64,000 nucleotides of DNA, from positions 96,704 through 160,703 of the forward strand of contig MEOE01000010.1 in assembly GCA_001768565.1 (NCBI GenBank). The letters are read 5' to 3'. The notes beneath the pieces are model-generated. The model made no database searches, was not told the origin of the DNA, and saw only the letters and a program-made list of their open reading frames with translations. Within the stretch, counting starts at the first letter, position 1, and each line of letters begins with the position of its first letter. Below, piece after piece: positions 36,907-46,939 of the stretch. This stretch comes from Bacteroidetes bacterium GWF2_33_16 (lineage in GTDB: Bacteria; Bacteroidota; Bacteroidia; Bacteroidales; UBA12077). The position numbers and the translations under genes are program-made.

Positions 36907-37659
36907 ATGAGAAAAAAAATTGTTGCTGGTAACTGGAAAATGAATACAACCTTGCCAAATGGATTATCACTTGTTTCGGAAATAATTAAATCACAAGATG
37001 TGCCAAAAGATGTTGTATTAATTGTAGCTCCACCTTATACACATTTATCTGATATTTCAAAAATATTGAAGAATACGAGTATAAAATTAGCAGCTCAGAA
37101 TTGTGCACAATTCGACCAAGGAGCATACACAGGAGAAATTGCAGCAACGATACTCAAATCTGTCGGTACTGAATATGTAATTCTGGGACACTCGGAACGC
37201 CGTGCCTATTATGCCGAAACAGATTTAATAATAAATAGCAAAATTAAACTTGCACTAGCTGCCGGAATTAAACCCATTGTGTGCTGCGGAGAAGTGCTCG
37301 AGGAAAGAGAAAAAGGAATACATTTCGATATTGTGGCAAAGCAATTAAAAGGCATGTTCGAAGGAATAAGCCCTGAGCAATTTAAAGAAATAATAATTGC
37401 TTATGAACCTGTTTGGGCTATTGGGACTGGAAAAACAGCAACTCCTGCACAAGCACAGGAGATACATGCTTTTATAAGAATAAATATAGAAAAGGTATTT
37501 GGAACAGAATTAGCCCATAATATGCCAATTTTATATGGAGGAAGTTGTAAGCCTTCAAATGCAAAAGAATTGTTTGCTAATCCAGATGTTGATGGAGGAC
37601 TTATTGGTGGAGCATCATTAGTTGCAAAAGATTTTATTGATATTGCTAAATCATTCTAA
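36907..37659 (+). CDS. tpiA: Triosephosphate isomerase
   Basis: Glycolysis: interconverts dihydroxyacetone phosphate and glyceraldehyde 3-phosphate; TIM barrel of 250 aa. Catalytic residues visible in GNWKMN (Asn, Lys), ILGHSERR (His), and AYEPVWAIGTGKTA (Glu and the flexible loop); phosphate-binding LYGGSCKPSNAKEL and GGLIGGASL. I chose ATG 36907 (MRKKIVAGNWKMN), the standard start, over an upstream in-frame TTG at 36877. Followed after 10 bp by prmA. Confidence 0.98.
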   Translation: MRKKIVAGNWKMNTTLPNGLSLVSEIIKSQDVPKDVVLIVAPPYTHLSDISKILKNTSIKLAAQNCAQFDQGAYTGEIAATILKSVGTEYVILGHSERRAYYAETDLIINSKIKLALAAGIKPIVCCGEVLEEREKGIHFDIVAKQLKGMFEGISPEQFKEIIIAYEPVWAIGTGKTATPAQAQEIHAFIRINIEKVFGTELAHNMPILYGGSCKPSNAKELFANPDVDGGLIGGASLVAKDFIDIAKSF

Positions 37660-37669
37660 TTTATATTTA

Positions 37670-38515
37670 ATGGATTATATTGAATTAAACTGTATTATAA
37701 CTGCAGAAAATAAACAGGAAATAGCTGAAATACTTATTGCAGAGCTAAATGAAATTGGTTTCGAAAGTTATGACGAAACCTCTGAAGGACTAAAAGCATA
37801 TATACAAAAGAATCTATTCGAAAATAACAAAATTAGTGAGCTTCAAGTAAATTCACTTACAAATTGCAGCATTGATTATTCATGGCAAACAATAAAATCG
37901 CAAAACTGGAATGCCATCTGGGAAAAAAATTTTGAACCTATAGCTATAGAAAACCAGTGTTTTGTTCGCGCTCCATTTCATAAAAAACAAGACAAATACA
38001 TGTACGATATTGTTATTGAACCCAAAATGTCGTTTGGTACTGGTCATCACGAAACAACTTCATTAATGCTTAAAGCAATGTTATCTATTGATTTTAACAA
38101 TAAAATTGTTTTAGATATGGGCTGTGGTACAGGTGTTCTGGCAATTATGGCCTCATTTAAAAAAGCAAAAAAAGTTACCGCTATTGATATTGATGAGTGG
38201 GCTTACGAAAATACAATTGAAAATATTGCCAGAAATAATTGTTCAAATATTGAGGTTTTTCAGGGTGATGCTGCGTTATTGGCAAATAAGCATTTTGATA
38301 TTATACTTGCTAATATCAACCGGAACATTTTACTTAATGACATAAAGCATTATTCCTTAGCATTAAATGAAAATGGAATATTGCTGTTAAGTGGAATATA
38401 TGAGCAGGATATGGAAATAATTCAGAAGGAAACTCAAAAACAAAATCTCACATTTGAATATTTCGACTCCAAGAATAATTGGGTTGCAGTAAAATTTTTA
38501 AAATCAAAAGTCTAA
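37670..38515 (+). CDS. prmA: Ribosomal protein L11 methyltransferase
   Basis: Trimethylates ribosomal protein L11 using SAM; 281 aa. N-terminal substrate-recognition domain (about 1-90), then a class I methyltransferase fold: SFGTGHHETTSLML, VLDMGCGTGVLAIMA (SAM site), VTAIDIDEWAYENT, and the PrmA-specific ILANINRNILL. Start at ATG 37670, 10 bp after tpiA; an open frame extends back into tpiA but has no ATG consistent with the family. Confidence 0.95.
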   Translation: MDYIELNCIITAENKQEIAEILIAELNEIGFESYDETSEGLKAYIQKNLFENNKISELQVNSLTNCSIDYSWQTIKSQNWNAIWEKNFEPIAIENQCFVRAPFHKKQDKYMYDIVIEPKMSFGTGHHETTSLMLKAMLSIDFNNKIVLDMGCGTGVLAIMASFKKAKKVTAIDIDEWAYENTIENIARNNCSNIEVFQGDAALLANKHFDIILANINRNILLNDIKHYSLALNENGILLLSGIYEQDMEIIQKETQKQNLTFEYFDSKNNWVAVKFLKSKV

Positions 38516-38531
38516 ATTTAAAATATTGCAA

Positions 38532-41500
38532 ATGAAAACCAGAATTTTCATCATAAGCTTCCTTTCTATTATCCTAACACTGATATTTTCAATAAAGAGT
38601 TTTGGGCAAGAACTAAAAGAATTTTCAACTGATACAACCCTTTTTATTGAGCAATTCGAATCTTTTGTAAAAAAGAATATATCAGATAGCGATAAAGAAA
38701 ATCTTGACCAGTTTGTACTAAAATGGAAAACTAATATTATTGATGAAAAAATCCAGTTCCGGTTTATTGATGTTTGTAATCTTTTACTAAAAGAAAAAGC
38801 TCAAAGGAGTCCTCATTTTACAAAATATTTAGAAGTGGTAACGGCATTTTTTACTAACGAAAATGCCATGAAAAATTACGATGATTGGGAGAAGGGAGTG
38901 CTATTTATACTTTCAGGTCAAAAATATCCTCTGGGTCAACTCATTATTTATATTGATCATACATTAGATCTGATTACATCAGGGAATTTGTATAAGTCGT
39001 ATGCTACTGCATGGTATGTAAGCTCCAACAATTATAAAATTATAGTTGATGAAACAATCAAAATAACATTTGAGGAGACCAATCTCATCTGCAGAATAAA
39101 AAATGATAGCATTAATATTTATAATTCAAAAGGTGTTTATTATCCTTTAATCAATATTTGGAATGGACAAAATGGAACTGTAACATGGGAAAGAGCAGGC
39201 TATTCGGCAGATAGTATATCTGCAAGACTTAATAAATATCAGATAAATCTTACAAGATCGGGTTACGATGCTGATTCGGCAGTTTTTACAAATAAAATAT
39301 ATTTCGACGCACCCATTTTAGGCAAATTATCTGATCAGGTTGTACATATTATGAGTCAAGATAAGGCAATTTACCCTGAATTTAACTCTTACCAAAAACG
39401 GTTCCAGATTAAAAACATTTACCCTGATATTGATTATGATGGTGGTTTTTCGATGAAAGGTGCAAATTTAATGGGATCAGGAATTAAAGACCAAGAAGCC
39501 TATCTTTTTATTCATAAACACGAAAAAATTGAATTTAGAGCACGATCCGAAAGTTTCATGTTTAAGAAAGATCGTGTAATTTCTAATAATGCACAAGTTA
39601 CGATTAAACTTTCCAATGACTCAATCTATCATCCGGGATTAATGTTTACCTATGTAACAAAAACTACAGAAGTAACCTTAAATCCTACAGAACGAGTTGT
39701 TTCGAAAAGCCCTTTTTTCGATTCATATCATAACCTTTTTATGAAATTCGACAGGTTAATATGGAATACAAATACCGATAAAATTTATCTTACATCTGCG
39801 AGAGGATCGGCCATTGGAAACGCAACTTTTACATCATCTAACTTTTATAATCTTTTAGATTATGATAATCTCCAATCGCGCGATAATGAAAACCCTCTTA
39901 TTTTGATTAGAAATTTTGCGAAAATGAAAAAATCTGATCAATTTAAAGCAGAGGATTTTGCCAATTACATGATTTATCCTATACATCAGGTTAGGCAAAT
40001 GCTTATGTTTATAAGTATGGATGGATTTATATTCTTTGATGTTGATAATGATATTGTTACTATTAATCAAAGATTGTATGATTATATCAACTCGAGGCTT
40101 GGTAAAATCGATTACGATGTTATTAAATTCTTCTCACAAACCGAAGGACAAACACATAATGCAATTTATGACATAACAACATCAGATCTTGAGATAAACG
40201 GTGTTCCAAGGATTTTTCTATCCGACAGTCAGAATGTTGCCATATACCCACAGGGCAACAGAATAATAATGAAAAAAAATCGTAGCTTTAGTTTCGGAGG
40301 AATAATAAACGCAGGTCTTTTTACTTTCCATGGAAAAGTTTTTCACTTCGATTATGACACGTTTAAAATCGCCCTAAATAATGTCGATTCATTAACTATT
40401 AAAGTACAAACAACAGGATATGATTTATATGGTAAATCGCTCCTTGCAGCTGTTCAGAATACCATTAAATTAATTTCTGGAAACTTGTTAATCGATAATC
40501 CTGAAAACAAATCGGGATTAAAAAACTTCCCCGAATACCCTATATTTATTAGCGAGGAGAACTCGTTTGTTTATTACAATGTAAATAATGCACAGGGTAG
40601 CGTTTATAAACCTGAAAATTTCTTTTTCAAACTTGATCCATTTGTTATCGATAGTTTGGATAACTTTACTACTAAAGGATTACGTTTTGATGGGGAATTC
40701 TTTTCTGCAGGAATTTTTCCTCCTTTCGAAGATGCTATTTATATGCGCCCTGATTACTCTTTAGGATTTAACCGACTAACTCCTCCCGAGGGATTTCCAT
40801 TATACGAGGGTAAGGGAATGTATTTTAACGAAATTGATCTAAGCAATCAAGGTTTAAAGGGTAATGGAACACTTGAATATTTAACAAGTAAATCGACATC
40901 CGACAGTATAACATTTTATCCTGATTCAACTAAAATACATGCTCAGGATTTTACTATTGCTCAAAGAAATACAGGTATTGAATTTCCTTATTCATCAGGA
41001 AATAATATCAATATTAAATGGTATCCATACAAGGATGTAATGTTTGCTGACCAAACCAAAGATCCATTTAAAATATACAATCAAAACTTTCTGTTTTATG
41101 GTGCATTAAAACTCCAACCTATTGGATTAACAGGCAAAGGCAAAATAGATTTGGATAAAGCTATTCTCGAATCTAATCTTTTCTTCTTTGATGCACTGGC
41201 ATTTAACTCAGACACAACAAGCTTCAAGCTTAAGTCAATTGACAAGACTGATTTTAATATGTTAAGTACCAACCTGAATGCGAAAGTTAACCTGACAAAC
41301 CAACTGGGTAATTTTAAATCAAATGATAGTTTTACTATAGCGGAATTTACAAAGAATTTATATAAAAGTTATCTTGATGAATTTGACTGGAAGATAAATT
41401 TAGATGAAATACATATTAACTCAAATCCTCAAGGTGATACAATTACATCACCAGAGATAAAACAATTATCCCGGCTTAAAGATGGGAATCTTCCTGGAGC

Positions 41501-43169
41501 GTTATTTCTATCAATTCATAGAAGTCAGGACTCTCTTCGATTTGCATCATCAAAGGCGATTTATAAGTTAGCTGATAACACAATTAATGCAACCGAAGTT
41601 GAATATATAAAAGTTGCCGACGCCTCTGTTTATCCCAAAGATGGTGATGTAACCGTTGGTAAATTAGCCGAAATGAGTACTCTTAATAAATCACTTGTTA
41701 TTGCAAATGACCAAACAAAATATCATACCATTTTTAATTCAAGAATTAATATTAGAAGTCGAAACAATTATACAGGATCTGGAGAATATAATTATATAGA
41801 TGAAAGTAAAAAAACACAAATTGTACATTTCTCTGATATTCATGTTGATACTACAAAACAAACAATAGCAATAGGGAAAATTATTGATACTGATAATTTT
41901 ACACTTAGTCCGGTATATGCCTTTCAGGGCGAAGTTCAGTTAAATGCAGCAAGAAAGTATCTCACATTTAGAGGGGGCGTTAGAATAAGTCACGAGTGCG
42001 AAAAAATTTCACAAGAGTTGGCTATATTCGAAACAGAAATCAATCCCGACACAATCTACATTCCAATTTCTGATAATACCAAGAGTCTTCTTGGTCGTGG
42101 TCTCTTTGCTGCAAGTTTTATTACAAAAGATTCATCTCACATCTATTCCTCATTCCTAACTCGCCGTCGCGATCCAAATGATGAGGCTATAGTTAAAGCA
42201 ACAGGATATTTATTTTATAATAAAAATTCAAATAAATATATTATTGCTGATAAATCTAAGATTTTAAATCCTGATACAACAGGAAGCCTAGTTAATCTGC
42301 ATCAAAAGTATTGTCTGCAACACGGTGAGGGTAAAATAAATCTGGGCATTGAACTTGGACAGATAAACCTCTCCCCTGCAGGATCTTTCAATCATGATTT
42401 AATTAAGAATGAAATAAAACTAGATTTGATTCTACCTATCGATTTCTTTTTCTCAGAAGCTGCCCTCGACACCATGATTAAAGACATTCAATCTCAAAGA
42501 ATAGAATCTTTTAGCATTACATCCGATTTCTTTACAAAAAATATGTACGAAAGATTTGGGGAAACCAATACAAACGAATTTAAAAACCAAAGCTTACTTT
42601 TTGCAACTGAAGCAAAGCTTCCAAAAGATTGCCAGCATACATTATTTCTTAGTGAGCTTAAACTAAAGTGGTATACTGAAGGTGGAATGTATTTATCATA
42701 TGGAAAAATTGGAATTTCAACTATAAACAATAAGCCTGTGAATAAATATGTAGATGGTTATTTCCAGATACTAAAGCGCAGAAGTGGCGATTTAATGAAA
42801 TTCTATTTCAAATTGCCAAATAATAATTATTACTACTTTACATACTCAAGAGGTGTAATGCAAACGCTTTCAAACAACACAGATTTTGTAAATGCAATTC
42901 AATCGATAAAAAATAGTAATAGAAAACAAAAAACACCACGTAATCAAACTCCCTATCGTTATATTATTGCAACAGAGCAGAATCTTCAACAATTTTTGCG
43001 CGATTTGAGATTATTTGAAGAAGCTCAAAATGCAAAAAATACCGATTCTAATCTTGAGCAACCCCAATTCGAAGAACCTTTAGATTCTATTCAGTTTGAA
43101 GAAGAGCCAACAGATTCTCTTCAAATTGATAATGAACAAAACAACAATAATGATGGTTTTATGGATTGA
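38532..43169 (+). CDS. Very large exported protein of unknown function, 1545 aa
   Basis: Signal peptide (MKTRIFIISFLSIILTLIFSIKSFGQ), then about 1450 residues with no further membrane segment. The sequence alternates short hydrophobic strands with loops (KITFEETNLICRIKNDSINIYNSKGVYYP; GNATFTSSNFYNLLDYDN), suggesting a long beta-structure. I see no repeat with fixed period, no catalytic motif, no PKD domains and no T9SS C-terminal domain. The end is a disordered acidic tail (QPQFEEPLDSIQFEEEPTDSL). The ATG at 38532 follows prmA by 16 bp; the methyltransferase gene follows by 18 bp, so it is inside an operon of housekeeping genes. Function not known to me. Confidence 0.85.
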   Translation: MKTRIFIISFLSIILTLIFSIKSFGQELKEFSTDTTLFIEQFESFVKKNISDSDKENLDQFVLKWKTNIIDEKIQFRFIDVCNLLLKEKAQRSPHFTKYLEVVTAFFTNENAMKNYDDWEKGVLFILSGQKYPLGQLIIYIDHTLDLITSGNLYKSYATAWYVSSNNYKIIVDETIKITFEETNLICRIKNDSINIYNSKGVYYPLINIWNGQNGTVTWERAGYSADSISARLNKYQINLTRSGYDADSAVFTNKIYFDAPILGKLSDQVVHIMSQDKAIYPEFNSYQKRFQIKNIYPDIDYDGGFSMKGANLMGSGIKDQEAYLFIHKHEKIEFRARSESFMFKKDRVISNNAQVTIKLSNDSIYHPGLMFTYVTKTTEVTLNPTERVVSKSPFFDSYHNLFMKFDRLIWNTNTDKIYLTSARGSAIGNATFTSSNFYNLLDYDNLQSRDNENPLILIRNFAKMKKSDQFKAEDFANYMIYPIHQVRQMLMFISMDGFIFFDVDNDIVTINQRLYDYINSRLGKIDYDVIKFFSQTEGQTHNAIYDITTSDLEINGVPRIFLSDSQNVAIYPQGNRIIMKKNRSFSFGGIINAGLFTFHGKVFHFDYDTFKIALNNVDSLTIKVQTTGYDLYGKSLLAAVQNTIKLISGNLLIDNPENKSGLKNFPEYPIFISEENSFVYYNVNNAQGSVYKPENFFFKLDPFVIDSLDNFTTKGLRFDGEFFSAGIFPPFEDAIYMRPDYSLGFNRLTPPEGFPLYEGKGMYFNEIDLSNQGLKGNGTLEYLTSKSTSDSITFYPDSTKIHAQDFTIAQRNTGIEFPYSSGNNINIKWYPYKDVMFADQTKDPFKIYNQNFLFYGALKLQPIGLTGKGKIDLDKAILESNLFFFDALAFNSDTTSFKLKSIDKTDFNMLSTNLNAKVNLTNQLGNFKSNDSFTIAEFTKNLYKSYLDEFDWKINLDEIHINSNPQGDTITSPEIKQLSRLKDGNLPGALFLSIHRSQDSLRFASSKAIYKLADNTINATEVEYIKVADASVYPKDGDVTVGKLAEMSTLNKSLVIANDQTKYHTIFNSRINIRSRNNYTGSGEYNYIDESKKTQIVHFSDIHVDTTKQTIAIGKIIDTDNFTLSPVYAFQGEVQLNAARKYLTFRGGVRISHECEKISQELAIFETEINPDTIYIPISDNTKSLLGRGLFAASFITKDSSHIYSSFLTRRRDPNDEAIVKATGYLFYNKNSNKYIIADKSKILNPDTTGSLVNLHQKYCLQHGEGKINLGIELGQINLSPAGSFNHDLIKNEIKLDLILPIDFFFSEAALDTMIKDIQSQRIESFSITSDFFTKNMYERFGETNTNEFKNQSLLFATEAKLPKDCQHTLFLSELKLKWYTEGGMYLSYGKIGISTINNKPVNKYVDGYFQILKRRSGDLMKFYFKLPNNNYYYFTYSRGVMQTLSNNTDFVNAIQSIKNSNRKQKTPRNQTPYRYIIATEQNLQQFLRDLRLFEEAQNAKNTDSNLEQPQFEEPLDSIQFEEEPTDSLQIDNEQNNNNDGFMD

Positions 43170-43187
43170 TATGAAATTTTTTATTGC

Positions 43188-43814
43188 ATGAAAGAGATAT
43201 GGAACTCCAGGTATAATAAACCAGAATATATTTATGGAATTAAACCCAATAACTACCTAAAAACATTTATTGAAACCAATAATCCGGGAACAATTTTATT
43301 ACCTGCCGATGGTGAAGGTAGAAATTCTGTTTTCGCTGCCATAAAAGGTTGGCAAGTTGATGCATTTGATTACAGTGAAAGTGCCTGTATTAAAGCTTTA
43401 AACCTGGCTAATAAATACAATGTTATTATTAACTATTCAACTTCTGAGGCATTACATTTTAAAACAAAGAAAGAATATGATCTAATTGCATTAATCTATT
43501 TTCATTTATTATCAGAAGAAAGGACTTTGATTTTTAATCACCTGATTACCTTCTTAAAACCTGGGGGACATATTCTGCTGGAGGCTTTTTCTAAAAATCA
43601 AATCAACAATACATCTGGCGGACCAAAGGATATTAAGTTACTTTATGATTTGAATGATATTAAAAATGATTTTGCCGGCCTAAATATTAAAGAGCTTAAT
43701 GAACATGAAATAACACTGGATGAAGGTTTACTTCATCAGGGAAAAGCAAATGTTATAAGATTAATAGCTCAAAAAACTAGTGTCTCTCTAATTCCCAAAT
43801 TTCAAGATCTTTAA
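43188..43814 (+). CDS. Class I SAM-dependent methyltransferase (TehB-like)
   Basis: Cytoplasmic, 208 aa. Starts MKEIWNSRYNKPEYIYGIKPN, the usual opening of the TehB/small-molecule methyltransferase group. SAM motif I is ILLPADGEGRNSVFAA, motif II VDAFDYSESAC, and motif post-II LKPGGHILLEAF. The typical GxGxG is here DGEGRN. Substrate not predictable. Last gene of the plus-strand run; its 3' end overlaps the convergent phosphodiesterase gene by 38 bp. Confidence 0.9.
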   Translation: MKEIWNSRYNKPEYIYGIKPNNYLKTFIETNNPGTILLPADGEGRNSVFAAIKGWQVDAFDYSESACIKALNLANKYNVIINYSTSEALHFKTKKEYDLIALIYFHLLSEERTLIFNHLITFLKPGGHILLEAFSKNQINNTSGGPKDIKLLYDLNDIKNDFAGLNIKELNEHEITLDEGLLHQGKANVIRLIAQKTSVSLIPKFQDL

Positions 43815-44271
43815 TTTCACTGCCATCAATTACAAATCGAACGGCAGTTTGTTTAGTGTGCATTCCGGATTTGCCCGCTGCACCTGGGTTAATATGTAAT
43901 AAATTATACTTCTTATCAAATATTACTTTAAGTATATGCGAATGACCACTTATAAAAAGCTTGGGTACCTTGATTTTAAATAATTCAACTACCTCTTTCT
44001 CATATTTACCAGGATATCCTCCAATATGTGTAATCAAAACATCAACATTTTCGCATGTAAACTGTTGAAATTTAGAATATACAGCCCGAACATCAATCCC
44101 ATCTATATTTCCATATACAGCCTTTAAAGGTTTAAATAAGGAGATTTTATCAGCTGTTTCTATATTTCCAATATCACCTGCATGCCATATTTCATCGCAT
44201 TTACTAAAAAAATTAAGAATTTTATTATCAATAAAACCATGGGTGTCCGATAACAAACCAATTCTTTTCAT
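43777..44271 (-). CDS. YfcE/MJ0936-family metallophosphodiesterase
   Basis: Two-metal calcineurin-like phosphoesterase of 164 aa. Metal ligands in order: LLSDTHG (D, H), WHAGDIGN (D), VYGNIDG (N), LITHIGG (H), SGHSH (H, H), and the family-specific INPGAAG. Family members hydrolyse phosphodiesters; the natural substrate is not settled. Convergent with and overlapping the methyltransferase 3' end; divergent from rsmE 52 bp away. Confidence 0.93.
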   Translation of the reverse strand: MKRIGLLSDTHGFIDNKILNFFSKCDEIWHAGDIGNIETADKISLFKPLKAVYGNIDGIDVRAVYSKFQQFTCENVDVLITHIGGYPGKYEKEVVELFKIKVPKLFISGHSHILKVIFDKKYNLLHINPGAAGKSGMHTKQTAVRFVIDGSEIKDLEIWELERH

Positions 44272-44292
44272 CTATTAATTCCTTATAATCCT

Positions 44293-44300
44293 TAAATTTG
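44293..44300 (+). promoter_or_regulatory. Candidate -7 element for rsmE
   Basis: TAAATTTG is an exact TAnnTTTG match 23 bp before the rsmE ATG; the -33 element is not evident. Confidence 0.35.
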
Positions 44301-44323
44301 TATTTGTACTAAAACAAAGATAC

Positions 44324-45025
44324 ATGCATTTATTTTACACACCTGATTTAAGCGGATTAAATTATACACTCGACGAAACAGAATCGAAACATTGTACAAG
44401 AGTTTTAAGACTTACCAACAAAGATATTGTTCATTTAATTGATGGAAAAGGAGGTTTTCATAAAGCTGAAATAATCGATCCAAATCCTAAAAGGTGCACT
44501 GTTCAAATTATCGAATCTATTAAGGATGTTGGTAAGAGAAACCATTACCTGCATATTGCTATAGCGCCTACTAAAAACATGGATCGTTTCGAATGGTTTA
44601 TAGAGAAAGCTACTGAGATAGGTATCGACGAAATAACACCTCTCCTTTGCGAGCATTCTGAGAGAAAAGTAATAAAAACTGATCGCCTGGAAAAAATTAT
44701 CATTGCCGCTATGAAGCAATCGAAAAAAGCATATAAACCACAAATTAATGGGATGACTGAAATAAGGCAGTTTTTAAGCCAGAATTTTAATGGAGATAAA
44801 TTTATTGCTCATTGTGAAGACTATCAAAAGAACCAGCTAAAAACAATATATAATAAGGGCAATAACGCACTAATTCTTATTGGTCCTGAAGGAGATTTTA
44901 GTCCTGAAGAAATTCAACTTTCAAAAGATAATGCGTTTATTGAAATTAGTCTGGGTGATAGTCGTCTTAGAACAGAAACTGCAGGGATTGTTGCTTGTCA
45001 TACTATAAATCTGCTTAATAATTAA
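44324..45025 (+). CDS. rsmE: 16S rRNA m3U1498 methyltransferase
   Basis: Methylates U1498 of 16S rRNA in the 30S subunit; SPOUT-fold (trefoil knot) enzyme of 233 aa. N-terminal PUA-like RNA-binding region (about 1-70: ESKHCTRVLRLTNKDIVHLIDGKG), then IAIAPTKNMDRFEWFIEKATEIGIDEI, HSERKVIK and the knot motifs LIGPEGDFSPEEI and SLGDSRLRTETAGI. Full length and typical. Confidence 0.95.
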   Translation: MHLFYTPDLSGLNYTLDETESKHCTRVLRLTNKDIVHLIDGKGGFHKAEIIDPNPKRCTVQIIESIKDVGKRNHYLHIAIAPTKNMDRFEWFIEKATEIGIDEITPLLCEHSERKVIKTDRLEKIIIAAMKQSKKAYKPQINGMTEIRQFLSQNFNGDKFIAHCEDYQKNQLKTIYNKGNNALILIGPEGDFSPEEIQLSKDNAFIEISLGDSRLRTETAGIVACHTINLLNN

Positions 45026-45055
45026 TGCTACTATAATAGCTTAAAATCAAAAAAA

Positions 45056-46870
45056 ATGAAAAATATAATAAAAATATTTAAGTATTTATTGCTTACTGCA
45101 ATCGCTGTATTGTTAGTTTTTATTATAAATGTAATTTGGTTTAAACCATTCTCGATAAATCATTATTACGAAAAAGTTTTTATTGAATTCATGCTAGATG
45201 AACCAGAAATGATTTCATCACTAGGGATTCCAGTACTTAGTAGTATTTATAATGATAAATTTAGCGATATTTCTCCTGAAGTTGAAAAAGAGAAACAAAA
45301 AAAGGTAGAAAAATATCTTAAAACATTAGAAAGTTATAATAAAAAGAATCAATCTGTAGACCAATTATTAAGTACTAGAATCCTTGAATGGTTTTTAGGA
45401 GATATGGTTAATTCAAATCAATTCTATTTATATAATTATCCTGTTAATCAATCATTTGGAATTCAAAGTGGAATAATTAGTTTTATGGAAAGCAGTCATA
45501 ATATAAATTCAAAGAAGGACGCTTTGGCATATATAAAACGACTTGAAGCTTTTGGAAATAAGTTTGATCAGTTACTCGAAGGATTAAAATTAAGAGAAGA
45601 ACAAAATATTATTCCTCCCAAATTTGTAATTACAAAAGTAATTACCGAAATGACAAATTTTATTAATTCTCCATTGGAAGAAAATATACTTTATTCTTCT
45701 TTTAATACAAAAATCAATAAAATAGAAGATCTTGACAATAAAGAAATTCTATTAAAAAATGTTGAAAAAGCAATTAATAATTCTGTTTTTCCAGCTTATC
45801 AAAAGTTAATCGATTACTTCAGTTTAGTAGAAAAGAAAGCAACAACAGATGACGGCGTTTGGAAATTTCCAAAGGGTGACGAGTTCTATGCTTCACAAAT
45901 TAAAAGTTACACTACTTCAGATATTACACCCAAAGAAGTACATGAAATTGGGCTTAAAGAAGTTGCAAGAATTCAACATGAAATTAGAAACACTTTATAT
46001 TCATTAGGATATACAGACACAACAAAGAATATTAATTTTTATATTGATGAGTTTAAAAAGAATCCAGAATTTATTTATGAAGATTCTGAAGTAGGCAGAG
46101 AGAATTGTTTAACCGATTACAATAAAATAATTGAAGAAATTAATCTGAAAATTGACGACTATTTTAATATTAAGCCAAAAGCTAAACTTGAAATTAAAAG
46201 AGTGCCAAAATTTAATGAATCTACTGCACCTGGAGGCTATTATAGCATGGCCCCAATGGATGGCTCTCGTCCTGGAATTTTTTATGTGAATTTATATGAC
46301 ATTAAGGCTAATTTGAAATATGATATGCCAACCTTAGCTTTTCATGAAGGTGTTCCCGGACATCACTTCCAAATTTCGATAGCAACTGAACTTGAGAATT
46401 TACCTACATTTCGTAAAATTGTTCCCTTTACCGCATATGCCGAAGGTTGGGCAATGTACTCAGAACAACTTGCCTTTGAAATGGGTTATTATACCAATAA
46501 ACCTTATGCAAACATTGGTCGTTTGCAGTCTGAATTATTCCGTGCTGTAAGGTTGGTGGTTGATAGTGGAATACATTATAAAAAATGGACACGCGAAGAA
46601 GCAATCGATTATATGAAGAAAAATACAAATATGGCTGAAAGTGAAGTTATTTCTGAGATCGAGCGATATATCGTAACTCCAGGTCAGGCTTGCGCTTATA
46701 AAATTGGTATGATTAAATTTTTACAGTTAAGAGAAAAAGCAAAAGAATCATTAAAGGATAGATTCAATATAAAGGAATTCCATGATGTTGTACTTAAGAA
46801 TGGTGCAGTTCCATTAGATATTCTTGAACAACTTGTAAATGATTATATTAATTCTAAAAACACTCTATAA
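45056..46870 (+). CDS. Membrane-anchored DUF885 protein (putative metallopeptidase)
   Basis: 604 aa with one N-terminal membrane helix (KYLLLTAIAVLLVFIINVIWF) and no lipobox, so a large domain faces the periplasm. The family hallmark is PTLAFHEGVPGHHFQIS at about residue 430, a zincin-like HExxxGHH variant, with TAYAEGWAMYSEQL downstream providing the likely glutamate ligand; APGGYYSMAPMDGSRPG is also conserved. Related proteins are treated as M32-like carboxypeptidases, but activity is seldom shown. Starts 30 bp after rsmE, possibly co-transcribed. Ends before a hairpin shared with the SPFH operon. Confidence 0.88.
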   Translation: MKNIIKIFKYLLLTAIAVLLVFIINVIWFKPFSINHYYEKVFIEFMLDEPEMISSLGIPVLSSIYNDKFSDISPEVEKEKQKKVEKYLKTLESYNKKNQSVDQLLSTRILEWFLGDMVNSNQFYLYNYPVNQSFGIQSGIISFMESSHNINSKKDALAYIKRLEAFGNKFDQLLEGLKLREEQNIIPPKFVITKVITEMTNFINSPLEENILYSSFNTKINKIEDLDNKEILLKNVEKAINNSVFPAYQKLIDYFSLVEKKATTDDGVWKFPKGDEFYASQIKSYTTSDITPKEVHEIGLKEVARIQHEIRNTLYSLGYTDTTKNINFYIDEFKKNPEFIYEDSEVGRENCLTDYNKIIEEINLKIDDYFNIKPKAKLEIKRVPKFNESTAPGGYYSMAPMDGSRPGIFYVNLYDIKANLKYDMPTLAFHEGVPGHHFQISIATELENLPTFRKIVPFTAYAEGWAMYSEQLAFEMGYYTNKPYANIGRLQSELFRAVRLVVDSGIHYKKWTREEAIDYMKKNTNMAESEVISEIERYIVTPGQACAYKIGMIKFLQLREKAKESLKDRFNIKEFHDVVLKNGAVPLDILEQLVNDYINSKNTL

Positions 46871-46888
46871 ATCCTAATTTTAAATAAG

Positions 46889-46919
46889 GAAGCCGCCTCT
46901 GACTAATAGTTGCGGCTTC
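46889..46919. terminator. Hairpin between convergent DUF885 gene and SPFH operon
   Basis: GAAGCCGC (46889-46896) and GCGGCTTC (46912-46919): 8-bp perfect GC-rich stem with a 15-nt loop. T-runs on both sides are short (ACTTTTC; CTTATTT), so efficiency may be modest. Confidence 0.6.
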
Positions 46920-46939
46920 ACTTTTCAAAGAACTTAGTA

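Noticed and set aside
37622..37669. Longer N-terminus for prmA reaching into tpiA
   Set aside because: It would overlap the tpiA end, adds residues foreign to PrmA, and an ATG with the family start lies at 37670.
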